Shown: positions 15,258-23,239 of the stretch, in pieces
How the letters are laid out: each line of letters begins with the position of its first letter
Position numbering within the stretch: the first letter of the stretch is position 1
Source: an uncultured Erysipelotrichaceae bacterium
GTDB lineage: Bacteria > Bacillota_I > Bacilli_A > RF39 > UBA660
Length of the DNA: 25,618 nt
NCBI GenBank assembly: GCA_902783215.1
Contig: CACZQD010000025.1
Span: 1-25,618, forward strand
Direction of reading: 5' to 3'
Notes under the pieces: model-generated
Database searches by the model: none
The model's input: the letters and a program-made list of their open reading frames with translations, nothing else
Told to the model about the DNA's origin: nothing
Made by a program: the position numbers and the translations under genes

Positions 15258-16444
15258 TAAATAAGAAATTAGAAGGTAATATTATAATTGCAATAAATAA
15301 TATGCGAAAGATTATGGATATGTTTTTAGGCCCTTTTCTAACTGCATATTTTATAAAAACATCTAAAGATAGTATTAATAGTTTATCAATATATTATATA
15401 TTCTCTTATTTAATACTTGCTATTATTACATATTTTGTTGCAACCATTATAAAAAATAAATTTAGAATAGGTATGTTTAGAATAGGTGTTATTCTCAATT
15501 TTATATATATTTTAACTATTATTATTTTAAATAAAAATATGGTAAATCATTTAGGTCTTATTTCTATTTTGTATGGTTTATCTGCTGCAGTATATTGGTT
15601 TCCATATAACTTGTTTGTAATTAATAAAGTAGATAATAATGATAGAACAAATTTTACTGTTAAATTACAGACTATATCATCAATTACTGGTATTGTATGT
15701 CCCTTAATATTAGGTTCAATGATATCAGCAACTAATTATCAATTAACAGCTATAGTAGTACTAATAATATCATTAATACAAATTATATTATCATTTGTCC
15801 TTTCTAAAGACGAAAAGTCTTATTATCCTAAATTTGATATTATTAAGACAATGAAGAAAATAAAACATAATTATCAAATTAATAATATGTCAATAGTAGA
15901 ATTTCTAATCGGAATGAATGCTTCTTCAGGTGCCCTTGAAATATTAAGAACAATTCTAATCTTTAATGCTTTTAAAACAAACCTTAATTTAGGAATTATT
16001 ACCTCTATTATGACAATTATATCAATGATATTTATAAGAATATATGGTAGATTTTATAAAGGTAAAAATGATAAAAATATAATTTTAGTAGCAAGTGTTG
16101 TTCCATTTTTATCACTCATTCTTTTATTAATATATAGAAATCCTATATCAATTGTTATTTATAATATGTGTTTTGTTGTTTTTACTTCTATTTTAAATTT
16201 AGTAAGAGAAATTAGATTATACAATATTGCTGATAGTAAAATTATTGATAAATACAATCAATGTGAGTATTTTGTCATTAGAGAGTTTATTTTAAATATA
16301 GGTCGAATAACTAGCTTTATTTTGTTATTGATTGCTAGTATGAGTGGTAGTGAATTGTTTTTAAATATGATTTTAATCTTTCTCACACTATCAATTCTAT
16401 TAATGGGATTATTTTTAAGAAAAATAGATAAATTTGAAAAGTAA
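15254..16444 (+). CDS. MFS family transporter
   Basis: This 396-aa polytopic membrane protein has about 11-12 hydrophobic segments in two bundles, separated by a basic cytoplasmic loop near residues 188-212 (SKDEKSYYPKFDIIKTMKKIKHNY). Residues between helices 4 and 6 (YWFPYNLFVINKVDNNDRTNF) match small MFS carriers of Bacillota related to drug or sugar efflux. The substrate is unknown. It is translationally coupled to the upstream HAD phosphatase by an ATGA overlap, so the pair may export or recycle a phosphorylated compound, though this is inference. After the stop a GGAGG run (16448-16452) has no start codon at a proper distance. Confidence 0.82.
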   Translation: MINKKLEGNIIIAINNMRKIMDMFLGPFLTAYFIKTSKDSINSLSIYYIFSYLILAIITYFVATIIKNKFRIGMFRIGVILNFIYILTIIILNKNMVNHLGLISILYGLSAAVYWFPYNLFVINKVDNNDRTNFTVKLQTISSITGIVCPLILGSMISATNYQLTAIVVLIISLIQIILSFVLSKDEKSYYPKFDIIKTMKKIKHNYQINNMSIVEFLIGMNASSGALEILRTILIFNAFKTNLNLGIITSIMTIISMIFIRIYGRFYKGKNDKNIILVASVVPFLSLILLLIYRNPISIVIYNMCFVVFTSILNLVREIRLYNIADSKIIDKYNQCEYFVIREFILNIGRITSFILLLIASMSGSELFLNMILIFLTLSILLMGLFLRKIDKFEK

Positions 16445-16488
16445 TATGGAGGTATTATATATATAATTATTAATTTTGATGAGAGTCT

Positions 16489-16516
16489 GTAACTATTTTC
16501 AAATTTATAGTATAAT
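16489..16516 (+). promoter_or_regulatory. Probable promoter for the phosphatase-peptidase pair
   Basis: TATAAT (16511-16516) is a consensus -10. The best -35 is a weak TGTAAC (16489-16494), 16 bases upstream. It lies 40 bases before the start at 16557. Confidence 0.45.
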
Positions 16517-16556
16517 TAATTTAATATATAACTAAAAGAAAAAGAGGTTTAAAAGT

Positions 16557-17027
16557 ATGATAAAAATATTGTTTGTATGTTTAGGAAATATTTGTAGATC
16601 ACCAATGGCTGAATTTATTTTTAAAGATATAGTAAAAACTAAAAATTTGGAAAAAAATTTTTTAGTTGATTCTGCTGCGACTAGTGATTACAATGAAAAA
16701 AATATGAATTCTATATATTCTGAAGCAAAGGCTGTTTTAGATAAAAATAATATTCCTTTTTTTGACCGTGTTGCAAGACAAATGAAAAAATCTGATTATG
16801 ATAAATATGATTATATTTTAACAATGGAAGATGAAAATATAAAAAACATTATGAAAATTATAGGAGTAGATGATAAGAATAAAGTTTTTAAATTACTTGA
16901 TTTTACAGAAAAACCAAGAGATATAATAGATCCATGGTATTATGGAGACTTTGACGCTACTTACAATGATATAAAATATGGTTGTGAAAAACTTTTAGAG
17001 TATATATTGAACGAATATGTTAATTAA
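16557..17027 (+). CDS. Low-molecular-weight protein-tyrosine phosphatase
   Basis: This 156-aa cytosolic phosphatase has the signature loop C8-L-G-N-I-C-R14-S-P near the N-terminus (CX5R, with C8 the nucleophile) and the general acid D125 in the DPWYYGDF motif (125-132). These are all the catalytic residues of the family at usual spacing and length. Relatives such as B. subtilis YwlE or YfkJ remove phosphate from Tyr or Arg residues of proteins; substrate choice cannot be read here. AGAGG lies 9 bases before the start. The C69 peptidase gene follows after 23 bases and is probably co-transcribed. Confidence 0.94.
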   Translation: MIKILFVCLGNICRSPMAEFIFKDIVKTKNLEKNFLVDSAATSDYNEKNMNSIYSEAKAVLDKNNIPFFDRVARQMKKSDYDKYDYILTMEDENIKNIMKIIGVDDKNKVFKLLDFTEKPRDIIDPWYYGDFDATYNDIKYGCEKLLEYILNEYVN

Positions 17028-17050
17028 CTTATATTGGGAGGAAGATTGTT

Positions 17051-17983
17051 ATGTGCGACACAATAGGTAAAATAGGTAACAAAAAACATTTTTCAATGTT
17101 TGCAAAGAATAGTGATAGACAATATGATGAACCACAAGTAATGGTATTTATACACTCTAAAAAAAACAAAAATAGCAAATTAAAAACCACATATATAGAA
17201 ATAGAACAAGTTGAATATACACACGCTATATTAATATCAAAACCTACTTGGATGTGGGGTGCCGAAATGGGAATTAATGATTGTGGAGTATGTATAGGAA
17301 ATGAAGCAATAAGTACAAAAACTTCTAAAGATAATAAAAAATCTCTAATTGGAATGGATTTAGTTAGATTGGGACTTGAACGATCTTCATCAGCAAAAGA
17401 AGCAATAAATGTAATAATTGAACTATTACAAAAATATGGTCAGGGTGGTAATTGTGGTTATAAAAAGGAAGAATATTATGATAATTCATTTTTAGTTATG
17501 GATAAGAATGAATTGTATATTTTAGAAACTGTCGGTAAAAACTATGCAATAAAAAAGAAAAAAATTGCAACTATATCAAATTGTTTATCCATTTCAAATT
17601 CTGATATTTATAATGATGTTAAAAATTTCAAAAGAAAATATGCTGATACTCCTAAAAAGAGTGCAAATATCAGAAAAAGAACAACATATAAAAAACTATT
17701 ATTTGCAAAAAATGAAGAGCACTTATTTAAAATTATGAGAACTCATTCTAAAAATGAAGGTTGCAGTATTTGTATGCATGGTAAATATGAAAGCACAAAT
17801 TCAATGGTAGTAATATTAAAAGACAAACCAATAGTTTACTTTACAGGGTGTGCAAATCCATGCCAGTCCAAATATATAAAATATGTATTTGGAGAGGATT
17901 TAATTTATCCTATAGTAGATGAAATGGATCAGAACAATTGTGATTTTTGGGTAAATCAGAGATATAAAAAACAGATATTATAA
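17051..17983 (+). CDS. C69 family dipeptidase (secernin-like Ntn hydrolase)
   Basis: This 310-aa protein of the Ntn-hydrolase superfamily belongs to peptidase family C69. The N-terminus MCDT places the catalytic Cys at residue 2, exposed once Met1 is removed. FAKNSDRQYDEPQ (17-29), with the diagnostic NSDR, follows. Downstream landmarks are the WGAEMGINDCGVCIGNEA block (69-86) and GMDLVRLGLERS. The length suits secernin-like members, which are shorter than the ~470-aa PepD dipeptidases. It has no signal peptide and must act in the cytosol, probably cleaving dipeptides or an amide bond. GGGAGGAA lies upstream of the start. It follows the tyrosine phosphatase after 23 bases. Confidence 0.88.
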   Translation: MCDTIGKIGNKKHFSMFAKNSDRQYDEPQVMVFIHSKKNKNSKLKTTYIEIEQVEYTHAILISKPTWMWGAEMGINDCGVCIGNEAISTKTSKDNKKSLIGMDLVRLGLERSSSAKEAINVIIELLQKYGQGGNCGYKKEEYYDNSFLVMDKNELYILETVGKNYAIKKKKIATISNCLSISNSDIYNDVKNFKRKYADTPKKSANIRKRTTYKKLLFAKNEEHLFKIMRTHSKNEGCSICMHGKYESTNSMVVILKDKPIVYFTGCANPCQSKYIKYVFGEDLIYPIVDEMDQNNCDFWVNQRYKKQIL

Positions 17984-18009
17984 TTATTACTTATTGTTAA
18001 CTAATTTAA

Positions 18010-18153
18010 GTAATACTTATCACACATAAAACTGATTTAATGATGATGGCAGATAAATTAATATTATTAAATAATGGTAGAGTAGTAGGAATAGGTAATC
18101 ATACAGAATTGATTAATAATAACAATTATTATAAAAAATTATTAAAAGAATAG
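18010..18153 (+). pseudogene. Remnant of an ABC exporter ATPase C-terminus
   Basis: In one frame this reads VILITHKTDLMMMADKL, then ILLNNGRVVGIGNHTEL and NNNNYYKKLLKE, ending at TAG (18151-18153). This is the H-loop (ITH) and the ADK-I-LNNG-V-GIGNH-EL tail common to the last ~47 residues of ABC exporter ATPases such as MsbA-type fusions. A stop lies immediately upstream in frame (18007-18009), and no Walker or signature motif precedes it, so the rest of the gene is gone. An 8-bp inverted repeat (17986-17993 with 18007-18014) sits on the left junction. The MATE gene starts 23 bases after it, so the tail may survive only as leader sequence. Three ATG codons at 18040-18048 could start a short peptide. 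Confidence 0.8.
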
Positions 18154-18176
18154 ATAAATTTGAATAGGAGATCATG

Positions 18177-19373
18177 ATGCAGGAGTTTATATCAATTTTA
18201 ATTAGTTTTATATTCATGAGTGTATCAGATAGCATTGATGCAGCATTTAATAATTACATAAGTATTGACGCGGTTGTTGTATGTGGTAGTTTGATATTTT
18301 TACGATTTGTGCTAAGAGATGGTATTGGAAATATAGGAATATATACACATAGAACAGTTCGAAAAAATTCATCTACTTATTTATTAATTTCCGGTGTTTT
18401 GGGATTGCTTTTGGGCTTTATTACATTTTTATTTAGTGATGTGATTGCTAATCTATTTGATTTAACAATTAATCAAAAAGAATTATTATCAAGTATATTG
18501 AAATTATATATCATATATTTACCAATATCAATATTACATATAGGATTACTTGAAATTGTGAGGCTAAACAACGAATTGAAATTGTATAGAAAAGGATTAA
18601 TAATAACTTATATCTCATTAATAGGTTTAGATGTATTGGCTTATATATTTACGAAAAATTTGTTATATCTTTTTATTGCAACAATTTTATCAGATTTAAT
18701 ATGTTTTGCATATTTATTATATAAAACTAAATTAAAGTTTACAAAACCTAATAAAGACGATTTAAGAAACGTTAAACTATATGGTATTCCCTATAGTTTA
18801 GAAAGAATATTTTCTAAAGTTTTAATATTAATATATGGAATTCTTGCAAGTCATATGGGAACAAAAAACTATTCTATTCATACGATATGTTATTCTGTTT
18901 GTTTAACTTTAGAAATAATAACTAATGCATATCAAGCAACATTAATGATTAAAGTTCCTCAAGGAAAAAACTATCAAGAACAATATAATATATGTATTTC
19001 AATGAAAAATAAATGTTTTTTAATAGTTATCTTATTAAATTTTGTGTTGTCATTTTTATATTTGTTTATATCACACGGGAGTGTTCCAATTCAACAATGT
19101 TTGCCATATTTAATATTTTATACAACAGTGGTATTTGGATTATATCAATATGAAACATATAAAACACTATGTATTACTCAAGGTAAGACTTTAATATTAT
19201 TTGTAGGTTCTTTAATAGGTGTAATTGCAAGATTGTTAATATGTGTGATGTTTTTAAATACAAATTTGTCGCTGGTTATATTTGGAATAGCAAATTTTCT
19301 TGACTTTTATTTTAGGGGATTGGTTTATAAAACAGTTTTAATGAAATTACACAATAAAAATTGTTATACATAA
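18177..19373 (+). CDS. MATE family efflux transporter
   Basis: This 398-aa polytopic membrane protein has about 10-12 hydrophobic helices and resembles MATE/NorM-type cation-coupled exporters. The region IYTHRTVRKNSSTYLLISGVLG into LFSDVIANLFDL, and the second-half equivalents around residues 205-260, follow the family pattern. It is 40-50 residues shorter than most MATE proteins, and the first helix hairpin looks abbreviated, so the N-terminus may be reduced. ATG 18177 is chosen because AGGAG is 6 bases upstream; ATG 18174 is only 3 bases from it. Directly upstream is the ABC ATPase remnant, so the local DNA has been rearranged. Drugs or metabolites are likely cargo by family. Confidence in the exact family is moderate. 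Confidence 0.7.
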   Translation: MQEFISILISFIFMSVSDSIDAAFNNYISIDAVVVCGSLIFLRFVLRDGIGNIGIYTHRTVRKNSSTYLLISGVLGLLLGFITFLFSDVIANLFDLTINQKELLSSILKLYIIYLPISILHIGLLEIVRLNNELKLYRKGLIITYISLIGLDVLAYIFTKNLLYLFIATILSDLICFAYLLYKTKLKFTKPNKDDLRNVKLYGIPYSLERIFSKVLILIYGILASHMGTKNYSIHTICYSVCLTLEIITNAYQATLMIKVPQGKNYQEQYNICISMKNKCFLIVILLNFVLSFLYLFISHGSVPIQQCLPYLIFYTTVVFGLYQYETYKTLCITQGKTLILFVGSLIGVIARLLICVMFLNTNLSLVIFGIANFLDFYFRGLVYKTVLMKLHNKNCYT

Positions 19374-19526
19374 ATTTTTTAACTCAATTACTGTGAATAA
19401 TATTATTAATTAGATTATACTATATAAAATAGATTTAATTATCTATAAAAAAAACTAGTATCTAAGCCAGGAAAAGAATAAAGAATGGTATTTAGAAGAA
19501 TTATGAGATGAAGGAGTATGATAAGC

Positions 19527-20135
19527 ATGAATAAAATATTCTTATTTGATTTAGGTGGAGTATTATTAAAACCGATGAATCATCATGATTTGTATAATAA
19601 ATTAAATTGTAAAATACCATTTAGTTATTTTGAAAAATATTGGTGTTGGGATACAACAGTTTTAGATGCTCATAAGGGTACTGTTACTGACGATTATCAT
19701 GTGAAAGAATTGCTAGAATATGCAAAAAGTGATATTTCATTAAAACAATTTTACGAAATCTATGCTAATTTACAAGGTTCTTTCTATGAAGAAACTACTA
19801 ATATTATAAAACTATTGAAACAAAATAAATATAAAATAGGTTTACTATCTAATTTAAGAGAAATGGATTATAGAATTTGTAAGAATAAAATTGAAAAATT
19901 AAATTTTGATTATTTGTTTTTATCTTATAAAATAGGAAAATTAAAACCATATAAAGAGATGTATGATTACGTTATAAAAGAATGTAAATGTAATCCTAGT
20001 GATATTATTTTCTTTGATGATTATATTGATAATGTTAATGGTGCGAAAGAATGTGGGATAGATTCATATTTGGTAACAGGTGATAATATAAAAGATGTAT
20101 TCTATAAAATTATGAGTATGATGAAAGAAAACTAG
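19527..20135 (+). CDS. HAD-IA family phosphatase, YihX-like
   Basis: This 202-aa HAD hydrolase has motif I as FDLGGVLLKP (7-16) with nucleophile D8, while the usual second Asp is Gly (D-L-G). Motif II is LSN (107-109), the motif III Lys is K140 in KLKPYKEMY, and motif IV is FFDD (162-165). The DLGGV/DLGNV form of motif I is characteristic of the YihX-type branch, which includes glucose-1-phosphate phosphatase, so the substitution is a family trait and not decay. The cap is the small helical type inserted after motif I. I chose ATG 19527 because AAGGAG lies 10 bases upstream; ATG 19518 is only one base from that site. Substrate unknown. Confidence 0.88.
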   Translation: MNKIFLFDLGGVLLKPMNHHDLYNKLNCKIPFSYFEKYWCWDTTVLDAHKGTVTDDYHVKELLEYAKSDISLKQFYEIYANLQGSFYEETTNIIKLLKQNKYKIGLLSNLREMDYRICKNKIEKLNFDYLFLSYKIGKLKPYKEMYDYVIKECKCNPSDIIFFDDYIDNVNGAKECGIDSYLVTGDNIKDVFYKIMSMMKEN

Positions 20136-20163
20136 TGGAAAACAAGGAAATAATATTATATTG

Positions 20164-20172
20164 TGATATAAT
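20164..20172 (+). promoter_or_regulatory. Extended -10 promoter for the 547-aa gene
   Basis: TGATATAAT with no matching -35, 45 bases before the start at 20218. Confidence 0.5.
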
Positions 20173-20217
20173 TTAGTTAATGGATTAGTTTATATAAGTT
20201 TAGGAGTGTGAAAAATT

Positions 20218-21861
20218 ATGAAATTTTTAGTAGGAATAGCAAAAAATAGTAGAAAAGAAGATAGTTATGTAATGCATATTGTTGATACATCTATATATAA
20301 AGATCCGTTAGATTTTAGTAGTGATTGGGAAGAAATAGATATTAATGAATTAAATGAATGTGTTAATATTCGAGTTAACGTAAATGATTTTAAAGATAAT
20401 AAACAGGATCCTAAGGAATATTTATCTGCAGATTTTGATATAAATAAATTAATTGGTTTAAATAGAAATAAAAATGATTTTCAAATAACTAATGTGTATT
20501 ATGATGAATATAATGAGCCGCAATTATATAGGGTAGTTACGGAAAGTGGATATATTTATATGCAAGATGTTTCTGAATTATGGTATCGTCATAAACAAAG
20601 TATTTATGGTGATAAAATAGAAGAATTACCAAGTTTTGTTAAAAAAGAACCATTAGAAAAAGCATATGAATGGTGGAAAGAAAAAGATAATTTTGCTAAA
20701 AATTGTAAGCATGAATTTCTTTCTGGTAAATTTGAACCATATGAAAATATGCCTGTAAAAATTTTGTACCATTTTTTAACAGGAGTTAAAGGTTTTAAAG
20801 TTGGGTTTCATACTATAACAGAAATTAATGATGAGCGTAGAGCAGAATTAGTACATGAATATTTTCTATTCAAAGGGACTGCTAATGTAAAACTAACTGA
20901 AATTGTTCCTAAAAAAGTGGATATATTAGATCGATATTGCGGTTATAATCCTTATGGAAAAGAAACGGATCCATATCCTGATAAAAGAACATTAAGATGG
21001 AGTGGTGGAACAATATCCTATATTTTCACTAGAAAAAATTATAGTAATTTGGGTTTGAAAGAACGTCCGAGTGGTTCAGGAATAGATATCAGATATAAAA
21101 CTTTTTCAATATATGACAAATTAGAAGAAGCAAGTTGTATTGCAAATGAATGGAATTTTAATCAGTTTGGTGATTTATTTGGAATGACTAACTATAATAT
21201 ATTACCAAACGAATTGTCTTTATTAAGTGCTAGATTACAAAGTGAAAAAGAAAATACATTATATGGACATGTTATGTCGGTAGTACAAGGACATTTTTCA
21301 GTTAATAATACCTATAATTGGTTTGAAGTTTTAGCAATTCCATTCGCACTTCAATATTATTCTAAAGAATTTAGAGAAGCAATCAAACCAATTATGGATA
21401 ATTATCAAGATTGGTATTACAGAAATTTAGGTAAATTGATAGATAATATTGGAGCTAAAGATGCTTATGAGACAATGCAGTGGGCTAAAGAAACTATTAA
21501 AAGAGTTATGAGTGATATTTCTTTTGTAAAAAATGATGGTTCAATAAAAAAATCTGATATTAAAATTGTAGATGAAATGGATATGTTATTTTCATTTAAA
21601 AGAAATAATTATCCATTGCCTAACTGGTTACAAATATATGGTAAAGAAACAATTGATGCATTAGGTGGTGTTGAATTGTTACAAAAAACTATTGAAGTTA
21701 AGGGAGAAGAAGAGGCTAAAGATGTTATTTGTACTCTAGCAGAAAGAATCGAAGCTGAACAACGAGAATTTAATCGGAAACAAATTACACCTTATGTAAA
21801 ACCAGAAGAATTTATTATTAATGAATCATTAGATAAAAACATTAACAGTATAAAAATATAG
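20218..21861 (+). CDS. Hypothetical protein, 547 aa
   Basis: I do not recognise this protein. It is soluble, with no signal peptide or membrane helix. Residues 1-130 look like an alpha/beta region with acidic patches (FSSDWEEIDINELNE, 33-47). Residues about 140-330 are mixed and rich in aromatic and basic residues, including WYRHKQ, FKVGFHTITEINDERRAEL and NPYGKETDPYPDKRTLRW. Residues about 335-520 appear helical, ending in LAERIEAEQREFNRKQ. The gene has its own extended -10 promoter and a terminator at its stop, so it is expressed alone. AGGAG lies 11 bases before the ATG, a long spacing. No catalytic motif was found. It is the longest protein in the window without an assigned fold. Confidence 0.75.
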   Translation: MKFLVGIAKNSRKEDSYVMHIVDTSIYKDPLDFSSDWEEIDINELNECVNIRVNVNDFKDNKQDPKEYLSADFDINKLIGLNRNKNDFQITNVYYDEYNEPQLYRVVTESGYIYMQDVSELWYRHKQSIYGDKIEELPSFVKKEPLEKAYEWWKEKDNFAKNCKHEFLSGKFEPYENMPVKILYHFLTGVKGFKVGFHTITEINDERRAELVHEYFLFKGTANVKLTEIVPKKVDILDRYCGYNPYGKETDPYPDKRTLRWSGGTISYIFTRKNYSNLGLKERPSGSGIDIRYKTFSIYDKLEEASCIANEWNFNQFGDLFGMTNYNILPNELSLLSARLQSEKENTLYGHVMSVVQGHFSVNNTYNWFEVLAIPFALQYYSKEFREAIKPIMDNYQDWYYRNLGKLIDNIGAKDAYETMQWAKETIKRVMSDISFVKNDGSIKKSDIKIVDEMDMLFSFKRNNYPLPNWLQIYGKETIDALGGVELLQKTIEVKGEEEAKDVICTLAERIEAEQREFNRKQITPYVKPEEFIINESLDKNINSIKI

Positions 21862-21878
21862 AACTTAATGTTCTTTTT
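21860..21878 (+). terminator. Intrinsic terminator
   Basis: AGAAC (21860-21864) pairs with GTTCT (21870-21874) around a 5-base loop, followed by TTTT. The stem is short, and it overlaps the stop codon of the 547-aa gene. Confidence 0.55.
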
Positions 21879-21915
21879 GTTGATGTTTAATAATTATGTT
21901 ATTGAAATTTTGAAT

Positions 21916-21921
21916 TATAAT
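21916..21921 (+). promoter_or_regulatory. -10 box for MFS gene
   Basis: TATAAT, 20 bases before ATG 21941; the best -35 candidate is a weak TTATGT at 21894-21899. A start near 21928 argues against the upstream ATG at 21929. Confidence 0.4.
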
Positions 21922-21940
21922 AAATGAAATGAGTGGTGTG

Positions 21941-23089
21941 ATGTTTAAACAATATTTTTTGAAGAATGAATATAAATACATGTATTTAAGTATTTTCTTT
22001 TTTAATTTTGCTAATGCATTATCAGAGACTTTTGGTACAGTAATGCTTTATAAAGCTGGTTTGCCAATTTACTTAATATTACTATTATATGGAATTAGAT
22101 TTTTAATCACAGGATTAATTACTCCTTTATTTGTTACAATATCTCATAGAGTGGGAGTAGCAAAGTGTATATTAATATCAAATATATTCAGCATTATCAA
22201 TTCTTATTTTATGTTAAATAGTGCAAGTTTATATCGAAATATAATTATATTTGTTTTCGCACTAGGTTTTATGGGATTATCAAATCCTTCTTCTGATGCT
22301 TTATGTAGTAATTATGTAGATAACGAACATCGTGGCAAATTCAATAGTTTTTATTATATATCTAAAATTACAGGCACAATATGTGCAAGTCTATTAGTTG
22401 CATGGGGTGTATTAAATAATAATACTCTTACTTTGTTAATTGTCATTATAATCTTTTTTCTATTACAGTATCTTGCAGTTTTGAAAATAGATTATAAACC
22501 TAAAGAGAAAACTCATATATTTAAATCTACTATTAGGTATCTATTAAAAAGTAAAAGTAGATATAAGATTATATATGCATTTAGGACTAATCATATTATA
22601 GAAAGATTATTTGTACCACTATATTTATATATTATATTAAATAATTTTGCGTTGTTTTCGGTAGTAGTTATTATATCCCTATTGTTTCAGTTTTTAACAA
22701 TATTCTTAATTGGAAAATATACTGATAAAAATCTTGTTAGATCTAATAATTTAGTTTCTAGTATAAGAATAGTTATTACATTTATATACTTATTTACTAA
22801 AAATAAGGTTATTGTCTCATTAAATAAGAATATAAGTGATAACTTCGAAAAGGTATATGAAACATCAATACAAACATCAATTCAAAATATTATTAAAGAC
22901 TCAAAAGAAAATAATGATCTATTATCATCGGTAGGGCAGATGAGTTTATGTTTTACCGAGGTAATTGTCTTAGGTATTTTATCTTTATTAGCTATCTTTA
23001 TTGGTAAAAATATATTTTATATAATATTTGTATTATCAATAATTTCTACAATATTTATAAATATTAATATAAAAAAAGATAAAAAATAG
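21941..23089 (+). CDS. MFS family transporter
   Basis: This 382-aa polytopic membrane protein has about 11-12 hydrophobic segments and a central basic loop near residues 182-210 (KIDYKPKEKTHIF, then KSKSRYK). The helix 4-5 region contains NPSSDALCSNYVDNEHRGKFNSFYYISKITG, with the DNEHRGKFNS stretch equivalent to the conserved R-G loop of MFS drug exporters. The C-terminal half departs from the family between residues 275 and 310, where a charged segment replaces an expected helix pair. Cargo unknown. ATG 21941 is chosen over ATG 21929 because the latter falls at the predicted transcription start; the ribosome site is weak (GTGGTG). A strong terminator follows. Confidence 0.8.
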   Translation: MFKQYFLKNEYKYMYLSIFFFNFANALSETFGTVMLYKAGLPIYLILLLYGIRFLITGLITPLFVTISHRVGVAKCILISNIFSIINSYFMLNSASLYRNIIIFVFALGFMGLSNPSSDALCSNYVDNEHRGKFNSFYYISKITGTICASLLVAWGVLNNNTLTLLIVIIIFFLLQYLAVLKIDYKPKEKTHIFKSTIRYLLKSKSRYKIIYAFRTNHIIERLFVPLYLYIILNNFALFSVVVIISLLFQFLTIFLIGKYTDKNLVRSNNLVSSIRIVITFIYLFTKNKVIVSLNKNISDNFEKVYETSIQTSIQNIIKDSKENNDLLSSVGQMSLCFTEVIVLGILSLLAIFIGKNIFYIIFVLSIISTIFININIKKDKK

Positions 23090-23093
23090 TTTG

Positions 23094-23120
23094 AGATTGT
23101 TATAAAAAACAATCTTTTTT
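23094..23120 (+). terminator. Intrinsic terminator
   Basis: AGATTGTT (23094-23101) pairs perfectly with AACAATCT (23108-23115) around a 6-base loop, then T to 23120. Confidence 0.85.
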
Positions 23121-23144
23121 AATATAAATCGAAAAAAGATGTCA

Positions 23145-23171
23145 AAATGTGTTATCATGTATATGTGATAA
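23145..23171. promoter_or_regulatory. Candidate operator sharing an 11-mer with the downstream ABC gene
   Basis: AAATGTGTTAT (23145-23155) is identical to 24349-24359. It opens a near-palindrome TTATCA-(8)-TGATAA (23152-23171), whose second half again contains ATGTG (23162-23166). It lies upstream of the promoter of the FAD oxidoreductase. Confidence 0.4.
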
Positions 23172-23182
23172 TATATATTAAG

Positions 23183-23212
23183 TTGTTAATAAAAAACGTC
23201 GAAAATTATGAT
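23183..23212 (+). promoter_or_regulatory. Promoter for FAD oxidoreductase
   Basis: TTGTTA (23183-23188) and TATGAT (23207-23212) are 18 bases apart, with the -10 leading into TGATAAAAT as at the tetR promoter. It lies 27 bases before the start at 23240. Confidence 0.5.
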
Positions 23213-23239
23213 AAAATAATATTGGGGTGAATATAAAAG

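Noticed and set aside
16445..16480. GGAGG run after the MFS gene as a ribosome site of a small gene
   Set aside because: The nearest ATG is more than 20 bases away and opens only 18 codons.
17986..18014. 8-bp inverted repeat after the C69 peptidase gene as a terminator
   Set aside because: No T run follows and the loop is 13 bases; it may instead mark the edge of the decayed ABC gene.
19396..19410. AT-only palindrome AATAATATTATT downstream of the MATE gene
   Set aside because: Low complexity and expected by chance in this base composition; no link to a promoter or ribosome site.
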